A stretch of 16,536 nucleotides of DNA from an uncultured Anaerolineae bacterium. Its GTDB lineage: Bacteria; Chloroflexota; Anaerolineae; Anaerolineales; Villigracilaceae. Shown in pieces: positions 1 through 6,817 of this stretch. A program made the translations under genes and the position numbers. The notes under the pieces were generated by a model. The model was not told the origin of the DNA and ran no database searches. It saw nothing but the letters and a program-made list of their open reading frames with translations. The stretch spans positions 1 to 16,536 of the forward strand of contig CAINXK010000302.1 in the NCBI GenBank assembly GCA_903854805.1, in the 5' to 3' direction. Every line of letters starts with the position of its first letter. Positions within the stretch are counted from its first letter, which is position 1.

Positions 1-7
1 GTTCGGC

Positions 8-709
8 TCAGTTTAGCAGGTCATCCGCGATGCGTACCAGGCCGTGCGGCTCGCGGATGACCACGCGCTCGCGTCCGGCGTACAAAAGCCCCTGGCGTTC
101 CCAGACTTTGAGAGTGCGGCTGACGGTGAAGAGGGTTGTGCCGGTCATTTCGGCCACATCCTGGCGGCTGAGCGGAATGTCGATCAGGATGCCTTCGGCC
201 ACCTTGCGACCCGATTGGGCCGCCAATTTGAGCAGGGTGCGCGCTATGCGTTGTTCAACCTTTTCGCTGGTCAGAGCACTCTGGCGATCCTGCAGTTCGG
301 TGATGTAGCCGTGCATCAATTTCATGACGTTGAACGAGACGGTTGGGTCTTTTGCAACCAGGGCGCGCAGGCTGCGGGTATCCCAGGCCAGGGCTATACT
401 GTCCTGGGCCGCCTGGGCGCTGGCGGGATAGCCCAGATCCGGGTTGAGCAGAGACACGCCTCCATACGTCTGCCCGGGGGTTATGATCCGCAGGGTGATC
501 TGCTGTCCATTGGGCGTGACCTGTGTCATCTTGACGCGCCCCTGCACCAGCACATAAGCATGCGTGGCCGGATCGCCTTGCATGAAGAAATAACCATCAT
601 CTTCGATGGAACGCTGCAGGGCAGATGCAAGCGCAAGATCCAGACTTTCGGTGTTAATCTCGCGGAATAAACTGGAGGTGCGTACAAGTTCGATAATCTC
701 GGCATCCAT
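8..709 (-). CDS. Crp/Fnr-family transcriptional regulator
   Basis: Predicted cytoplasmic DNA-binding regulator of 233 aa. Residues ~10-125 form a cyclic-nucleotide-binding-type beta barrel, followed by a dimerisation helix (~125-165) and a Crp-type winged helix (~178-222) with the recognition stretch SRQDVAEMTGTTLFTVSRTL. The phosphate-binding cassette is degenerate: Gly-Gly and Pro-Ala-Ser-Ala stand where cAMP-binding members have Gly-Glu and Arg-Ser-Ala. cAMP is therefore an unlikely ligand. The protein has no cysteine, so it is not an iron-sulfur FNR. The ATG at 709 was chosen over an upstream TTG at 724: neither has a ribosome site, but a TACAAT hexamer ends six bases before the ATG, which fits a leaderless transcript. 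The TTG lies inside an 18-bp palindrome. The gene is divergent from the serine dehydratase gene. The family is certain; the effector and targets are unknown. Confidence 0.9.
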   Translation of the reverse strand: MDAEIIELVRTSSLFREINTESLDLALASALQRSIEDDGYFFMQGDPATHAYVLVQGRVKMTQVTPNGQQITLRIITPGQTYGGVSLLNPDLGYPASAQAAQDSIALAWDTRSLRALVAKDPTVSFNVMKLMHGYITELQDRQSALTSEKVEQRIARTLLKLAAQSGRKVAEGILIDIPLSRQDVAEMTGTTLFTVSRTLKVWERQGLLYAGRERVVIREPHGLVRIADDLLN

Positions 710-711
710 GC

Positions 712-729
712 TATTATTGTACAATAATA
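712..729. promoter_or_regulatory. 18-bp perfect palindrome, probable operator of the Crp/Fnr gene
   Basis: The sequence TATTATTGTACAATAATA is a perfect inverted repeat lying 3 bp upstream of the regulator's ATG. It covers the candidate -10 (TACAAT read on the minus strand). Crp/Fnr dimers bind palindromes of about this size, so autoregulation is the natural reading (inference). A degenerate relative with the same TTGTACA core sits at 937-943, upstream of the serine dehydratase gene. Confidence 0.5.
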
Positions 730-970
730 TCTGGATAAAAACGGTACGCTTTTAGTGCCGTTCTGCTACAGTCTTTGCATTATCACGGCAGGCCCTGGTC
801 TGCCTGAATACGCTGCACGCTGAATAAAAGTCAGGGCAGATTGGGCTTGCCGCGCAGGTGTTTATTTTGCGCTAGGTTGTTTTACGTGCGAAAGATGAAC
901 CTCAACAAAACCTGCTCACTGTTACCTCAGAGAATTTTGTACACATCATCGATGTTGAATAGGAAGATAG
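730..970. promoter_or_regulatory. divergent intergenic promoter region (regulator / serine dehydratase)
   Basis: This is the non-coding stretch between the divergent genes. It contains an 8-bp hairpin (740-747 with 755-762, loop of 7) in the regulator's upstream region. A TTGTACA core lies at 937-943, about 28 bp before the dehydratase start. The Shine-Dalgarno AGGAAG at 961-966 sits four bases before the ATG at 971. I could not identify a convincing -35/-10 pair for the dehydratase gene. Confidence 0.4.
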
Positions 971-2179
971 ATGGAATCGATTAAAGAACTTTACCGGATT
1001 GGAATTGGACCATCCAGCAGCCATACCATGGGACCACGTCACGCAGCAGAAATCTTTCTCAACCGGGAGCCCGCGGCGGGCTCATACAGGGTGATCCTTT
1101 TTGAAAGCCTGGCAGCCACCGGGCGCGGGCATCTGACCGATGCCGCCATCCGGGCTGTCTTCCCGCCGGGTTCGTTGGAAATTATCTGGCGGCCTGACCA
1201 AAAAATGCCCTTGCACCCCAACGGTATGCGGTTTGAAGCACTGGATGCGCAGGGCGACGTGCGGGCGCATTGGGATGTGTACAGTGTGGGTGGCGGCGCG
1301 CTGCGCGATATGAACAGCCTGCCAATTCCCACGCCGATTTATGATCTAACCAGCATGCGCGATATTCTGGCGCACTGCAAAAAAACCGGCCAGGCCGTTT
1401 GGGAATATGTTGAGGAGCGCGAAGGCCCTGAAATATGGGAGCACCTGGCGCAGGTCTGGAAGGTGATGCGCGCTGCCATTCAGCGGGGTCTGCAGGCCGA
1501 GGGCGTACTGCCGGGTGGCTTGGGGCTGGCCCGTAAATCGTGGTCTTTCTATCGCAAGGCTAACCTTTCCGGGGTGGCTTTGCAGCGGGCCGGGTTGGTT
1601 TCGGCCTATGCTCTGGCGGTTTCGGAGGAGAACGCCTCGGGTGGCGAGATCGTCACCGCGCCGACCTGCGGTTCGAGCGGGATCGTCCCGGCTGTCTTGT
1701 TCTACCTGCAGGAAATGCTTAAATGCTCGGATGAAACTATACTGCGCGCATTGGCCAGCGCCGGACTGATCGGAAACCTGGCAAAATTTAATGCCTCGAT
1801 CTCGGGCGCGGAGGTTGGCTGCCAGGGGGAGGTGGGTGTGGCGTGTGCCATGGCGGCTGGCGCGGCGGCGCAATTGATGGGCGGCACTCCGCGGCAGGTA
1901 GAATATGCGGCCGAGATGGGCTTGGAGCATAACCTGGGCCTGACCTGTGATCCGGTGGCCGGGTTGGTGCAGATCCCGTGTATTGAGCGCAATGCTTTTG
2001 CGGCGGCCCAGGCCCTGGCCAGCGCAGATTATGCCCTGTTTACAGATGGGGGTCATCGCATCTCTTATGACGATGTGGTGGCGGTTATGCGCGAAACCGG
2101 GCGCGCGCTGCCCTCGCTCTACCGCGAAACATCCACCGGTGGGCTGGCCACGGCGTACGTTCGCCGCAAACATTCCTGA
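971..2179 (+). CDS. sdaA: L-serine ammonia-lyase (iron-sulfur-dependent, single chain)
   Basis: Cytoplasmic enzyme deaminating L-serine to pyruvate and ammonia with a [4Fe-4S] cluster. The N-terminal beta domain opens with the family signature GIGPSSSHTMGP (residues 11-22). The alpha catalytic domain runs from ~160 and carries TAPTCGSSG (229-237), GCQGEVG (283-289), TCDP (325-328) and IPCIERN (335-341). Cys284, Cys326 and Cys337 have the 42- and 11-residue spacing of the three cluster ligands known in bacterial serine dehydratases. At 402 aa it is shorter than the roughly 450-residue E. coli type. Its C-terminus lacks the terminal cysteine that acts as a fourth ligand in the resting enzyme of some members. 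The start is supported by AGGAAG at 961. It is monocistronic. Regulation by the divergent Crp/Fnr protein is plausible but unproven. Confidence 0.95.
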   Translation: MESIKELYRIGIGPSSSHTMGPRHAAEIFLNREPAAGSYRVILFESLAATGRGHLTDAAIRAVFPPGSLEIIWRPDQKMPLHPNGMRFEALDAQGDVRAHWDVYSVGGGALRDMNSLPIPTPIYDLTSMRDILAHCKKTGQAVWEYVEEREGPEIWEHLAQVWKVMRAAIQRGLQAEGVLPGGLGLARKSWSFYRKANLSGVALQRAGLVSAYALAVSEENASGGEIVTAPTCGSSGIVPAVLFYLQEMLKCSDETILRALASAGLIGNLAKFNASISGAEVGCQGEVGVACAMAAGAAAQLMGGTPRQVEYAAEMGLEHNLGLTCDPVAGLVQIPCIERNAFAAAQALASADYALFTDGGHRISYDDVVAVMRETGRALPSLYRETSTGGLATAYVRRKHS

Positions 2180-2476
2180 ACCCCGGATTTTGGACCCGGG
2201 TCGGGCAGCTGACCGGTTTGGTATGGTTTCTGTGGAATTTTTCTCAAGAAATCGTCTCTGATTTATCGTATAATGAACAAAATATTGGCCTGTATAATCA
2301 CCAAGAATCGTTTTTCCGATCGTTTAAATGGGCTGTTGCAGCGCCTGCTTTTTTCCTCTGCGCGGCATGCCGTGCAAATACAGCAGGTGAAGAACTCTAT
2401 TTGTGGGGCCGGCTAACGAGAATGTCGTTGGCTGGAAAGCTCAAAACCATTTTCAGCACATCCATCAGGAGATTGT
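2180..2476 (+). promoter_or_regulatory. intergenic region with candidate promoter for the receiver gene
   Basis: This stretch of about 300 bp has no convincing gene. Just after the dehydratase stop there is a GC-rich palindrome (GACCCGGGTC, 2194-2203) without a T-tract, a weak terminator at best. A consensus -10 TATAAT lies at 2269-2274, without a clear -35 at the usual distance. The Shine-Dalgarno AGGAGA at 2467-2472 sets the downstream ATG at 2477. Confidence 0.4.
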
Positions 2477-2935
2477 ATGTTTGAATCATCAGTCAGCGCC
2501 CCAATTGAAATTTTAATGATCGAAGATAACCCCGGAGATGTGCGTCTGACTCGTGAAGTGTTGGGGGAAGCCAGTGTTCACAACTCGTTGGTGGCGGTCA
2601 AGGATGGGGAGGAGGCTATGAATTACCTCTACAAACGCGGCTCTTTCGCTGATGCCGCCCGCCCCGATTTGATCCTGTTGGATCTGAACCTGCCCAAGAT
2701 GAGCGGCCTGGAAATTTTGCAAAAGATCAAGTCTGATAAGGATTTGCGTTCCATTCCGGTGGTCATCCTGACCAGCTCGCAGGCTGAGCACGACATCCTG
2801 GCAGGCTACGACGCCTATGCCAATGCCTATATCACCAAGCCTGTCAGCCTGGATCAATTTAACCGTATCGTGCTGGCCATTGAAGGTTTCTGGTTGGAGA
2901 CGGTCAGGCTGCCACGTCAGTCCACAGAATCATAA
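2477..2935 (+). CDS. single-domain response regulator (Rcp1-like receiver)
   Basis: A stand-alone receiver of 152 aa with no output domain. All phosphotransfer residues are present: acidic pocket Glu16-Asp17 in IEDNPGDVRLTRE, phospho-acceptor Asp69 (LLLDLNLPKMSG), Thr99 and Lys121 (TKP). The IEDNPGD opening and the long insertion before the acceptor Asp are typical of the Rcp1 class of receivers paired with phytochrome-type or other hybrid kinases in cyanobacteria and Chloroflexi. It likely acts by protein-protein contact in a phosphorelay. No kinase is adjacent. A terminator separates it from the following cyclase, whose own receiver is of the same class. Start chosen by the strong AGGAGA ribosome site at 2467. 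Confidence 0.92.
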   Translation: MFESSVSAPIEILMIEDNPGDVRLTREVLGEASVHNSLVAVKDGEEAMNYLYKRGSFADAARPDLILLDLNLPKMSGLEILQKIKSDKDLRSIPVVILTSSQAEHDILAGYDAYANAYITKPVSLDQFNRIVLAIEGFWLETVRLPRQSTES

Positions 2936-2944
2936 ACGCAAACT

Positions 2945-2989
2945 CCGCGGACAACCCAAGGCAGTGGTTGTTCGGCGGGTTTTATTTAT
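2945..2989 (+). terminator. intrinsic terminator between the receiver and the receiver-GGDEF gene
   Basis: A 12-bp stem (2945-2956 with 2966-2978, one bulged G and one G-U pair) closes a 9-base loop. It is followed directly by a T-rich tract (TTTTATTTAT, 2980-2989). This is a classic rho-independent terminator shape ten bases after the receiver's stop codon, so the following gene probably has separate or attenuated expression. Confidence 0.7.
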
Positions 2990-3019
2990 ATCTGCACCCA
3001 TTGATTTGAGGCGAATGCC

Positions 3020-3967
3020 ATGAATGACCTGCTGAAGGTGCTACTGATCGAAGACAATCCCGGCGATAGTCGTCTGATCCAGGAATTGTTGGCCGAAAGT
3101 AAGGCGGTTGTATTTGAGCTGCATTGCGCGGACCGGCTTACCCAAGGGTTGGAGCAGCTGGCCGGGCATGAGTTTGATTTGGTCCTGCTGGATCTGGCTC
3201 TGCCCGACAGCCTGGGTCTGGAAACTCTGCTGGCAGTGCGTCACTACCGGCCTGAACTGGCGGTCATCGTTCTGACCGGCACGGACGACGAGGCTTTGGG
3301 CTTGCATGCCACCCAGGCCGGAGCCCAGGATTACCTGGTCAAGGGCCGTGTCAGCAGCTGGCTGTTGATCCGTTCGATCCGATACGCCATCGAGCGTAAG
3401 CGTTTTGAAAGCCGGCTTGAATACCTGGCCACTCATGATGATTTGACCGGGCTGCCCAACCGGCTGATGTTCAACTTTATTCTGGGCCTGGCGCTGGAAC
3501 GTGCCCGGCGCGGGCAACACAATGATAATGAAAATAATAAGGTGGCAGTCATGCTGCTGGATCTGGATAACTTCAAGCAGGTTAACGATACATATGGTCA
3601 CATCCTGGGGGATAAGCTTTTGAGAGCTGTGGCTGAACGTTTGCAAGGCTGCATGCGCAAATCGGATACCGTGGCGCGTACGGGCGGCGATGAGTTTACC
3701 CTGGTGATTGAAAACATGGTGGATGCGCGTGACAGTGCTGTCACAGCCAAAAAAGTGTTGACGGCCCTGGCGGCGCCGTTTGATCTGGCTGGCTACCGGC
3801 TGCAAACTTCGGCCAGCATCGGTATCAGCGTTTTTCCGGCCGATGGGGTCAACCCGGAAGGCCTGCTGCAGTATGCAGATATCGCCATGTATCATGCCAA
3901 ACAGGTCCGCAATTGTTACGAGTTTTACGATTCGAGCCGGGAAACCATCCTGGCCCGTCCGAGCTGA
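3020..3967 (+). CDS. diguanylate cyclase response regulator (REC-GGDEF)
   Basis: Cytoplasmic enzyme predicted to make cyclic di-GMP from two GTP under receiver control. Residues 5-125 are a receiver with acidic pocket Glu11-Asp12, acceptor Asp58, Thr86 and Lys108. A short helix (~125-137) leads to a GGDEF domain (137-310) with D-x-LTGLPNR at the N-cap, DLDNFKQVNDTYGH, an intact active-site GGDEF at 222-226 and ASIGIS. The inhibitory I-site RxxD is intact at Arg213-Asp216, five residues before GGDEF, so product feedback is expected. A hydrophilic Asn-rich loop (QHNDNENNK, 166-174) sits within the GGDEF domain. The architecture is that of PleD/WspR-like regulators, with one receiver. The start is preceded by GAGGCG at 3008. 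The cognate kinase is not in the window. Confidence 0.93.
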   Translation: MNDLLKVLLIEDNPGDSRLIQELLAESKAVVFELHCADRLTQGLEQLAGHEFDLVLLDLALPDSLGLETLLAVRHYRPELAVIVLTGTDDEALGLHATQAGAQDYLVKGRVSSWLLIRSIRYAIERKRFESRLEYLATHDDLTGLPNRLMFNFILGLALERARRGQHNDNENNKVAVMLLDLDNFKQVNDTYGHILGDKLLRAVAERLQGCMRKSDTVARTGGDEFTLVIENMVDARDSAVTAKKVLTALAAPFDLAGYRLQTSASIGISVFPADGVNPEGLLQYADIAMYHAKQVRNCYEFYDSSRETILARPS

Positions 3968-3985
3968 TGGGTGAAGTGGATCTAC

Positions 3986-4016
3986 CCGGCACGGCTAGCA
4001 AAGTGCGCCGTGCCGG
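3986..4016 (+). terminator. stem-loop after REC-GGDEF gene
   Basis: A perfect 10-bp GC-rich stem (CCGGCACGGC at 3986-3995, GCCGTGCCGG at 4007-4016) with an 11-base loop lies 18 bases after the stop. There is no T-tract, so it may be a Rho-assisted terminator or an RNA 3'-end protector rather than a classical intrinsic terminator. Confidence 0.5.
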
Positions 4017-4283
4017 TGTGTGCCTGAAACACTGCTATTGGTTGGTAGTTGCCCTATTTTTGACTGCTTCAATCAGAATATCAGCACAGCGCCCTCATAA
4101 ATTGCGATTTTCTGCTTAATAAAAACCGTAATTTGAGACCGCGGGCATTACCAAAAAGAAAAAAAATCCGTATGCTATACTATCAAATCTCACAATCTGT
4201 CACAGTTTGTGTCGGAATGATCCTGATGCGCGGAGACAAATCGCCCGGTCGGGATTGCGGATTGAGTTCGTCCAAAGGAATTT
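4017..4283 (+). promoter_or_regulatory. intergenic region with extended -10 promoter for the membrane GGDEF gene
   Basis: No convincing gene. A TGC-TATACT extended -10 element spans 4173-4181; no good -35 stands 17 bp upstream, which extended -10 promoters tolerate. A short inverted repeat centred near 4248 (AATC/CCCG arms) lies in the leader. The ribosome site AAAGGAA is at 4274-4280. I looked for a cyclic di-GMP riboswitch in the ~100-nt leader and did not recognise one. Confidence 0.4.
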
Positions 4284-6206
4284 ATGCGTATCGATCTTCC
4301 AACACTCGCCATTGTGCTTAGCCTCACCAATTTCTTGCAATTCGTTGCCCTTTTTACCCAATACTCTTTGAATAAATCCCAAAGTGGGCTCGGCTGGTGG
4401 ACCTTGGGCAGCGTTACGATCTCGTTGGGGTTTGTTTTCAATTACCTGCGAACCAATCCCAGCTTTGAACTGATCGCAATTGGTGCTAACAATGTCCTGT
4501 TCATTGCTGGATTGACTTTTATCTATGTTGGGGTTCTACGTTACTTCGGCCAACCCATCCGGCGCGGACGGCTCTTCGCGTCCTGGTTTTTGATCACGCT
4601 GAGCGTCATTTATTATTTCACCTTCATTGATAACGATGCGATCATTCGGCGGGCAAACATCTATTTTGCTGCTGCCGTGATGTCATTTTTAATTGCTCGG
4701 GCTCTCTACGTATATAAGACGCGCCCGGTCATTGCTTCGGCGAATTTCCTCGCCAGCCTATTTCTATCCAATAGTATTTTCTTTAGCACATGCTGCCTGG
4801 TCTTATTCACCAACACTCTAACTCTCGCGCAATTGCAAATTGCGATGTACCTGGATGTCCTTATCAGCAGCAATATGTGGGCATTTGGGTTGATTATCAT
4901 GGTCAACCAGCGCATCAATAATGAAATTCTCGAGGCCAAAGAAAACTCGGAATTAATCTTCAACACCAACCCCGATGCGGTTCTGATCACACGCTTGAGC
5001 GATGGGCATTTTATTAATATCAACGATGGGTTTACGGCTTTGACCGGTTTCACGCGTGCCGATGTGCTTGGGAAAACGGTCCTGGATGTTAATATCTGGA
5101 AAAACCCGGCGGATCGCCAAAAATTTATCGCGTTGATTACCGAACAGGGCCATTGCGACAACCTGGAGGCTGTGTTTCAGCGCAAAGATGGCAGTCAAGC
5201 CATCGGGATGGTTTTTGCCAAAATTATCCTCATGCAAGGTGTGCCCCATATTATCAGCGTGACCCGCGATATTAGCCTGTATAAACAAGCCGAAGATGAA
5301 AAAAAGAAGGCGGATGCCTGGCTGCGGCTGCTTTCTATGGCAATTGATCAGAGTCCTGTCACCACGGTTATCACCGACTTGGCTGGGAATATCGTCTTTA
5401 CAAATCCGAAGTTCACAGAGCTCACTGGCTACACAGCTGAAGAAGCGCTCGCTCAAAACCCCAGGATCTTAAAAAGCGAAGATACGCCTTCTACAAATCA
5501 TAATGACTTATGGCTCAAGCTGACCGCTGGTCTAAGCTGGCATGGGGTATTTCGAAACCGGAAGAAAAATGGTGATCTTTACTGGGAGTCGGCTGTCATC
5601 TCTCCGGTCAAGGATGAAGCGGGAAATGTCACGCATTACCTGTCGGTACAGGAAGATATTTCAGAGCGCAAACGGCTCGAGGAAGAACTGCAAAATCGCG
5701 CCGTCACCGATGAATTGACTGGGATATTTAATCGCCGTCATCTACTCGAATTGGCGCCCGGCGAAATTAAACGCGCCATGCGTCTGAAGCACCCGCTGTC
5801 AATTGCCTTGATCGATATAGATCACTTTAAACACCTTAACGATACATACGGGCATGCGGTAGGGGATCAGGTATTGTTGGCGTTTACGAAAACCTGCCAG
5901 AAAAATATTCGCGAGATCGATATATTCGCGCGCTTCGGCGGGGATGAATTTGTGCTGGTTTTTCCAGCAACGAAACTTGACCAGGCGTTTGAAGTGGTGG
6001 AGCGTGTGCGCCGAGATCTGACGGCACACGTCCTGCAATTTAACGGCAAACCGGTTTCAATCACTATCAGTTCGGGTATCTCTGGGCTGGTGAGCGATGC
6101 GGTGACTTTGGATTCGCTCCTGGAGCGAGCCGACCAGGCTCTTTACCGGGCCAAAGCTGCCGGACGGAACTGCGTTATGGTTGAACGTGCTGCTTCCGAA
6201 CATTGA
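4284..6206 (+). CDS. membrane-bound diguanylate cyclase (7TM-PAS-PAS-GGDEF)
   Basis: Predicted inner-membrane sensor of 640 aa producing cyclic di-GMP. The first ~207 residues hold about seven hydrophobic segments (near 8-28, 37-55, 64-86, 98-115, 123-143, 151-175 and 188-207). I cannot assign this region to a named sensor family. PAS1 spans ~217-335 and PAS2 ~345-462 (TDLAGNIVFTNPKFTELTGY); each ends in a PAC-type stretch (TRDIS, QEDISERK). A short coiled linker leads to GGDEF at ~470-632. The signature GGDEF is intact at 552-556, and an I-site RxxD is present at Arg543-Asp546. There is no EAL domain. It is transcribed alone from an apparent extended -10 promoter. The signal is unknown; PAS domains could bind a cofactor or redox ligand. 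Codon usage is less GC-biased than in the genes to its left. Confidence 0.93.
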   Translation: MRIDLPTLAIVLSLTNFLQFVALFTQYSLNKSQSGLGWWTLGSVTISLGFVFNYLRTNPSFELIAIGANNVLFIAGLTFIYVGVLRYFGQPIRRGRLFASWFLITLSVIYYFTFIDNDAIIRRANIYFAAAVMSFLIARALYVYKTRPVIASANFLASLFLSNSIFFSTCCLVLFTNTLTLAQLQIAMYLDVLISSNMWAFGLIIMVNQRINNEILEAKENSELIFNTNPDAVLITRLSDGHFININDGFTALTGFTRADVLGKTVLDVNIWKNPADRQKFIALITEQGHCDNLEAVFQRKDGSQAIGMVFAKIILMQGVPHIISVTRDISLYKQAEDEKKKADAWLRLLSMAIDQSPVTTVITDLAGNIVFTNPKFTELTGYTAEEALAQNPRILKSEDTPSTNHNDLWLKLTAGLSWHGVFRNRKKNGDLYWESAVISPVKDEAGNVTHYLSVQEDISERKRLEEELQNRAVTDELTGIFNRRHLLELAPGEIKRAMRLKHPLSIALIDIDHFKHLNDTYGHAVGDQVLLAFTKTCQKNIREIDIFARFGGDEFVLVFPATKLDQAFEVVERVRRDLTAHVLQFNGKPVSITISSGISGLVSDAVTLDSLLERADQALYRAKAAGRNCVMVERAASEH

Positions 6207-6223
6207 GCGGGTCGTTCCCGCTC
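6205..6223 (+). terminator. short GC hairpin at the stop of the membrane GGDEF gene
   Basis: A 7-bp perfect stem, GAGCGGG (6205-6211) with CCCGCTC (6217-6223), and a 5-base loop overlap the stop codon. An A-rich rather than T-rich tract follows, so termination efficiency is uncertain. Confidence 0.4.
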
Positions 6224-6462
6224 CAAAAATCCAAAAGACCGCTCCTTTCGGTTGGCAGCTGCATTTATTCGCCGCGGAATATCAGTGGGCGAAGAATGTG
6301 GTAATCCCAAATTTTCGCATAGCTGTGACGCCCGAGCCCGAGTATCTTCTGACCTGATAGGAGATCGTCATGCTGATTTTGTTGTACGGACCGCTGCCTG
6401 TGCTAATCTAGCTTAGCGCGGCACCTGGAATTTTGGAGCACTCCCAGATAGATGAGAATTTT

Positions 6463-6507
6463 CTTGTGGTTATTTTGAGGAAAAAACTTTCGTAAAATAA
6501 CCACAAG
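6463..6507. repeat. 14-bp perfect inverted repeat, AT-rich
   Basis: CTTGTGGTTATTTT (6463-6476) and its exact complement AAAATAACCACAAG (6494-6507) are separated by 17 bases. In RNA this would be a 14-bp stem with a purine-rich loop. It is far from either neighbouring gene's coding end (257 and 311 bp). It is not followed by a T-tract, so a terminator role is not obvious. It could be paired operators, a small-RNA hairpin or a remnant of a mobile element's ends. Confidence 0.7.
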
Positions 6508-6614
6508 TAGAAAAGACCATGAATCAGCGTACTTCTATTGGCTATGTTTGTGATGGTTAAGATCCAAACTTGGATACCTGCGGGTAATTACTTATGAGAA
6601 TTATTTGTAAAACC

Positions 6615-6643
6615 GAGACAGGGTATAACGAATATGCTACAAT
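6615..6643 (+). promoter_or_regulatory. candidate promoter of the histidine kinase operon
   Basis: GAGACA (6615-6620) stands 17 bp before TACAAT (6638-6643), which is preceded by TGC, an extended -10. This resembles the extended -10 upstream of the membrane GGDEF gene (TGC-TATACT). It would give a leader of about 165 nt before the kinase ATG. Confidence 0.45.
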
Positions 6644-6817
6644 ATTGAGAAACTTTACAAAATTCCTCGCCTAATGATCTTAACTTAAGGTTTTTGTTTT
6701 TGCTGTGGTTTTCAGGGGGTGTATTCATTAATAAAATTCTTCGCTAGTCGAAAAATATGCTGATATTTTTATGCTGATGTAGAATTCAGAAACTACATTT
6801 TTTGGAAAGATGGATCT

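Larger units (their letters stand above)
6207..6817. other. gene-poor 611-bp intergenic region
   Basis: No open frame here resembles a protein on either strand. The longest minus-strand stretch starting with ATG near 6372 encodes only 29 codons and is not recognised. The region holds a short hairpin, a 14-bp inverted repeat (6463-6507), a promoter (6615-6643), and a TAACTTAAG motif (6681-6689) that recurs upstream of the transporter operon. Two ATGCTGAT direct repeats lie at 6757 and 6771. Base composition becomes visibly AT-richer across it. It could be a decayed gene or an insertion boundary. Confidence 0.6.

Noticed and set aside
44..670. 208-codon open frame antisense to the Crp/Fnr gene
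   Set aside because: It mirrors the conserved regulator, has no ribosome site and shows no domain.
1346..2173. 275-codon open frame antisense to the serine dehydratase gene
   Set aside because: It is a shadow of a GC-rich gene: the sense frame carries full catalytic motifs, while the antisense product is rich in Arg, His and Gln with no recognisable domain or ribosome site.
2218..2484. Open frame of 88 codons before the lone receiver
   Set aside because: It crosses the candidate TATAAT promoter and the receiver's ribosome site, has no ribosome site of its own and resembles no family.
3041..3895. 284-codon open frame antisense to the receiver-GGDEF gene
   Set aside because: The sense strand encodes an intact REC-GGDEF protein. 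The antisense product has low-complexity Gln/His texture and no family features.
4182..4283. Possible cyclic di-GMP riboswitch in the leader of the membrane GGDEF gene
   Set aside because: I searched by eye for the conserved GEMM core and tetraloop/receptor pieces and did not find them; only small hairpins are present.
3913..4321. Two short open frames between the GGDEF genes
   Set aside because: One overlaps the end of the first GGDEF gene and a strong hairpin, the other overlaps the promoter and start of the second; neither has protein-like composition.
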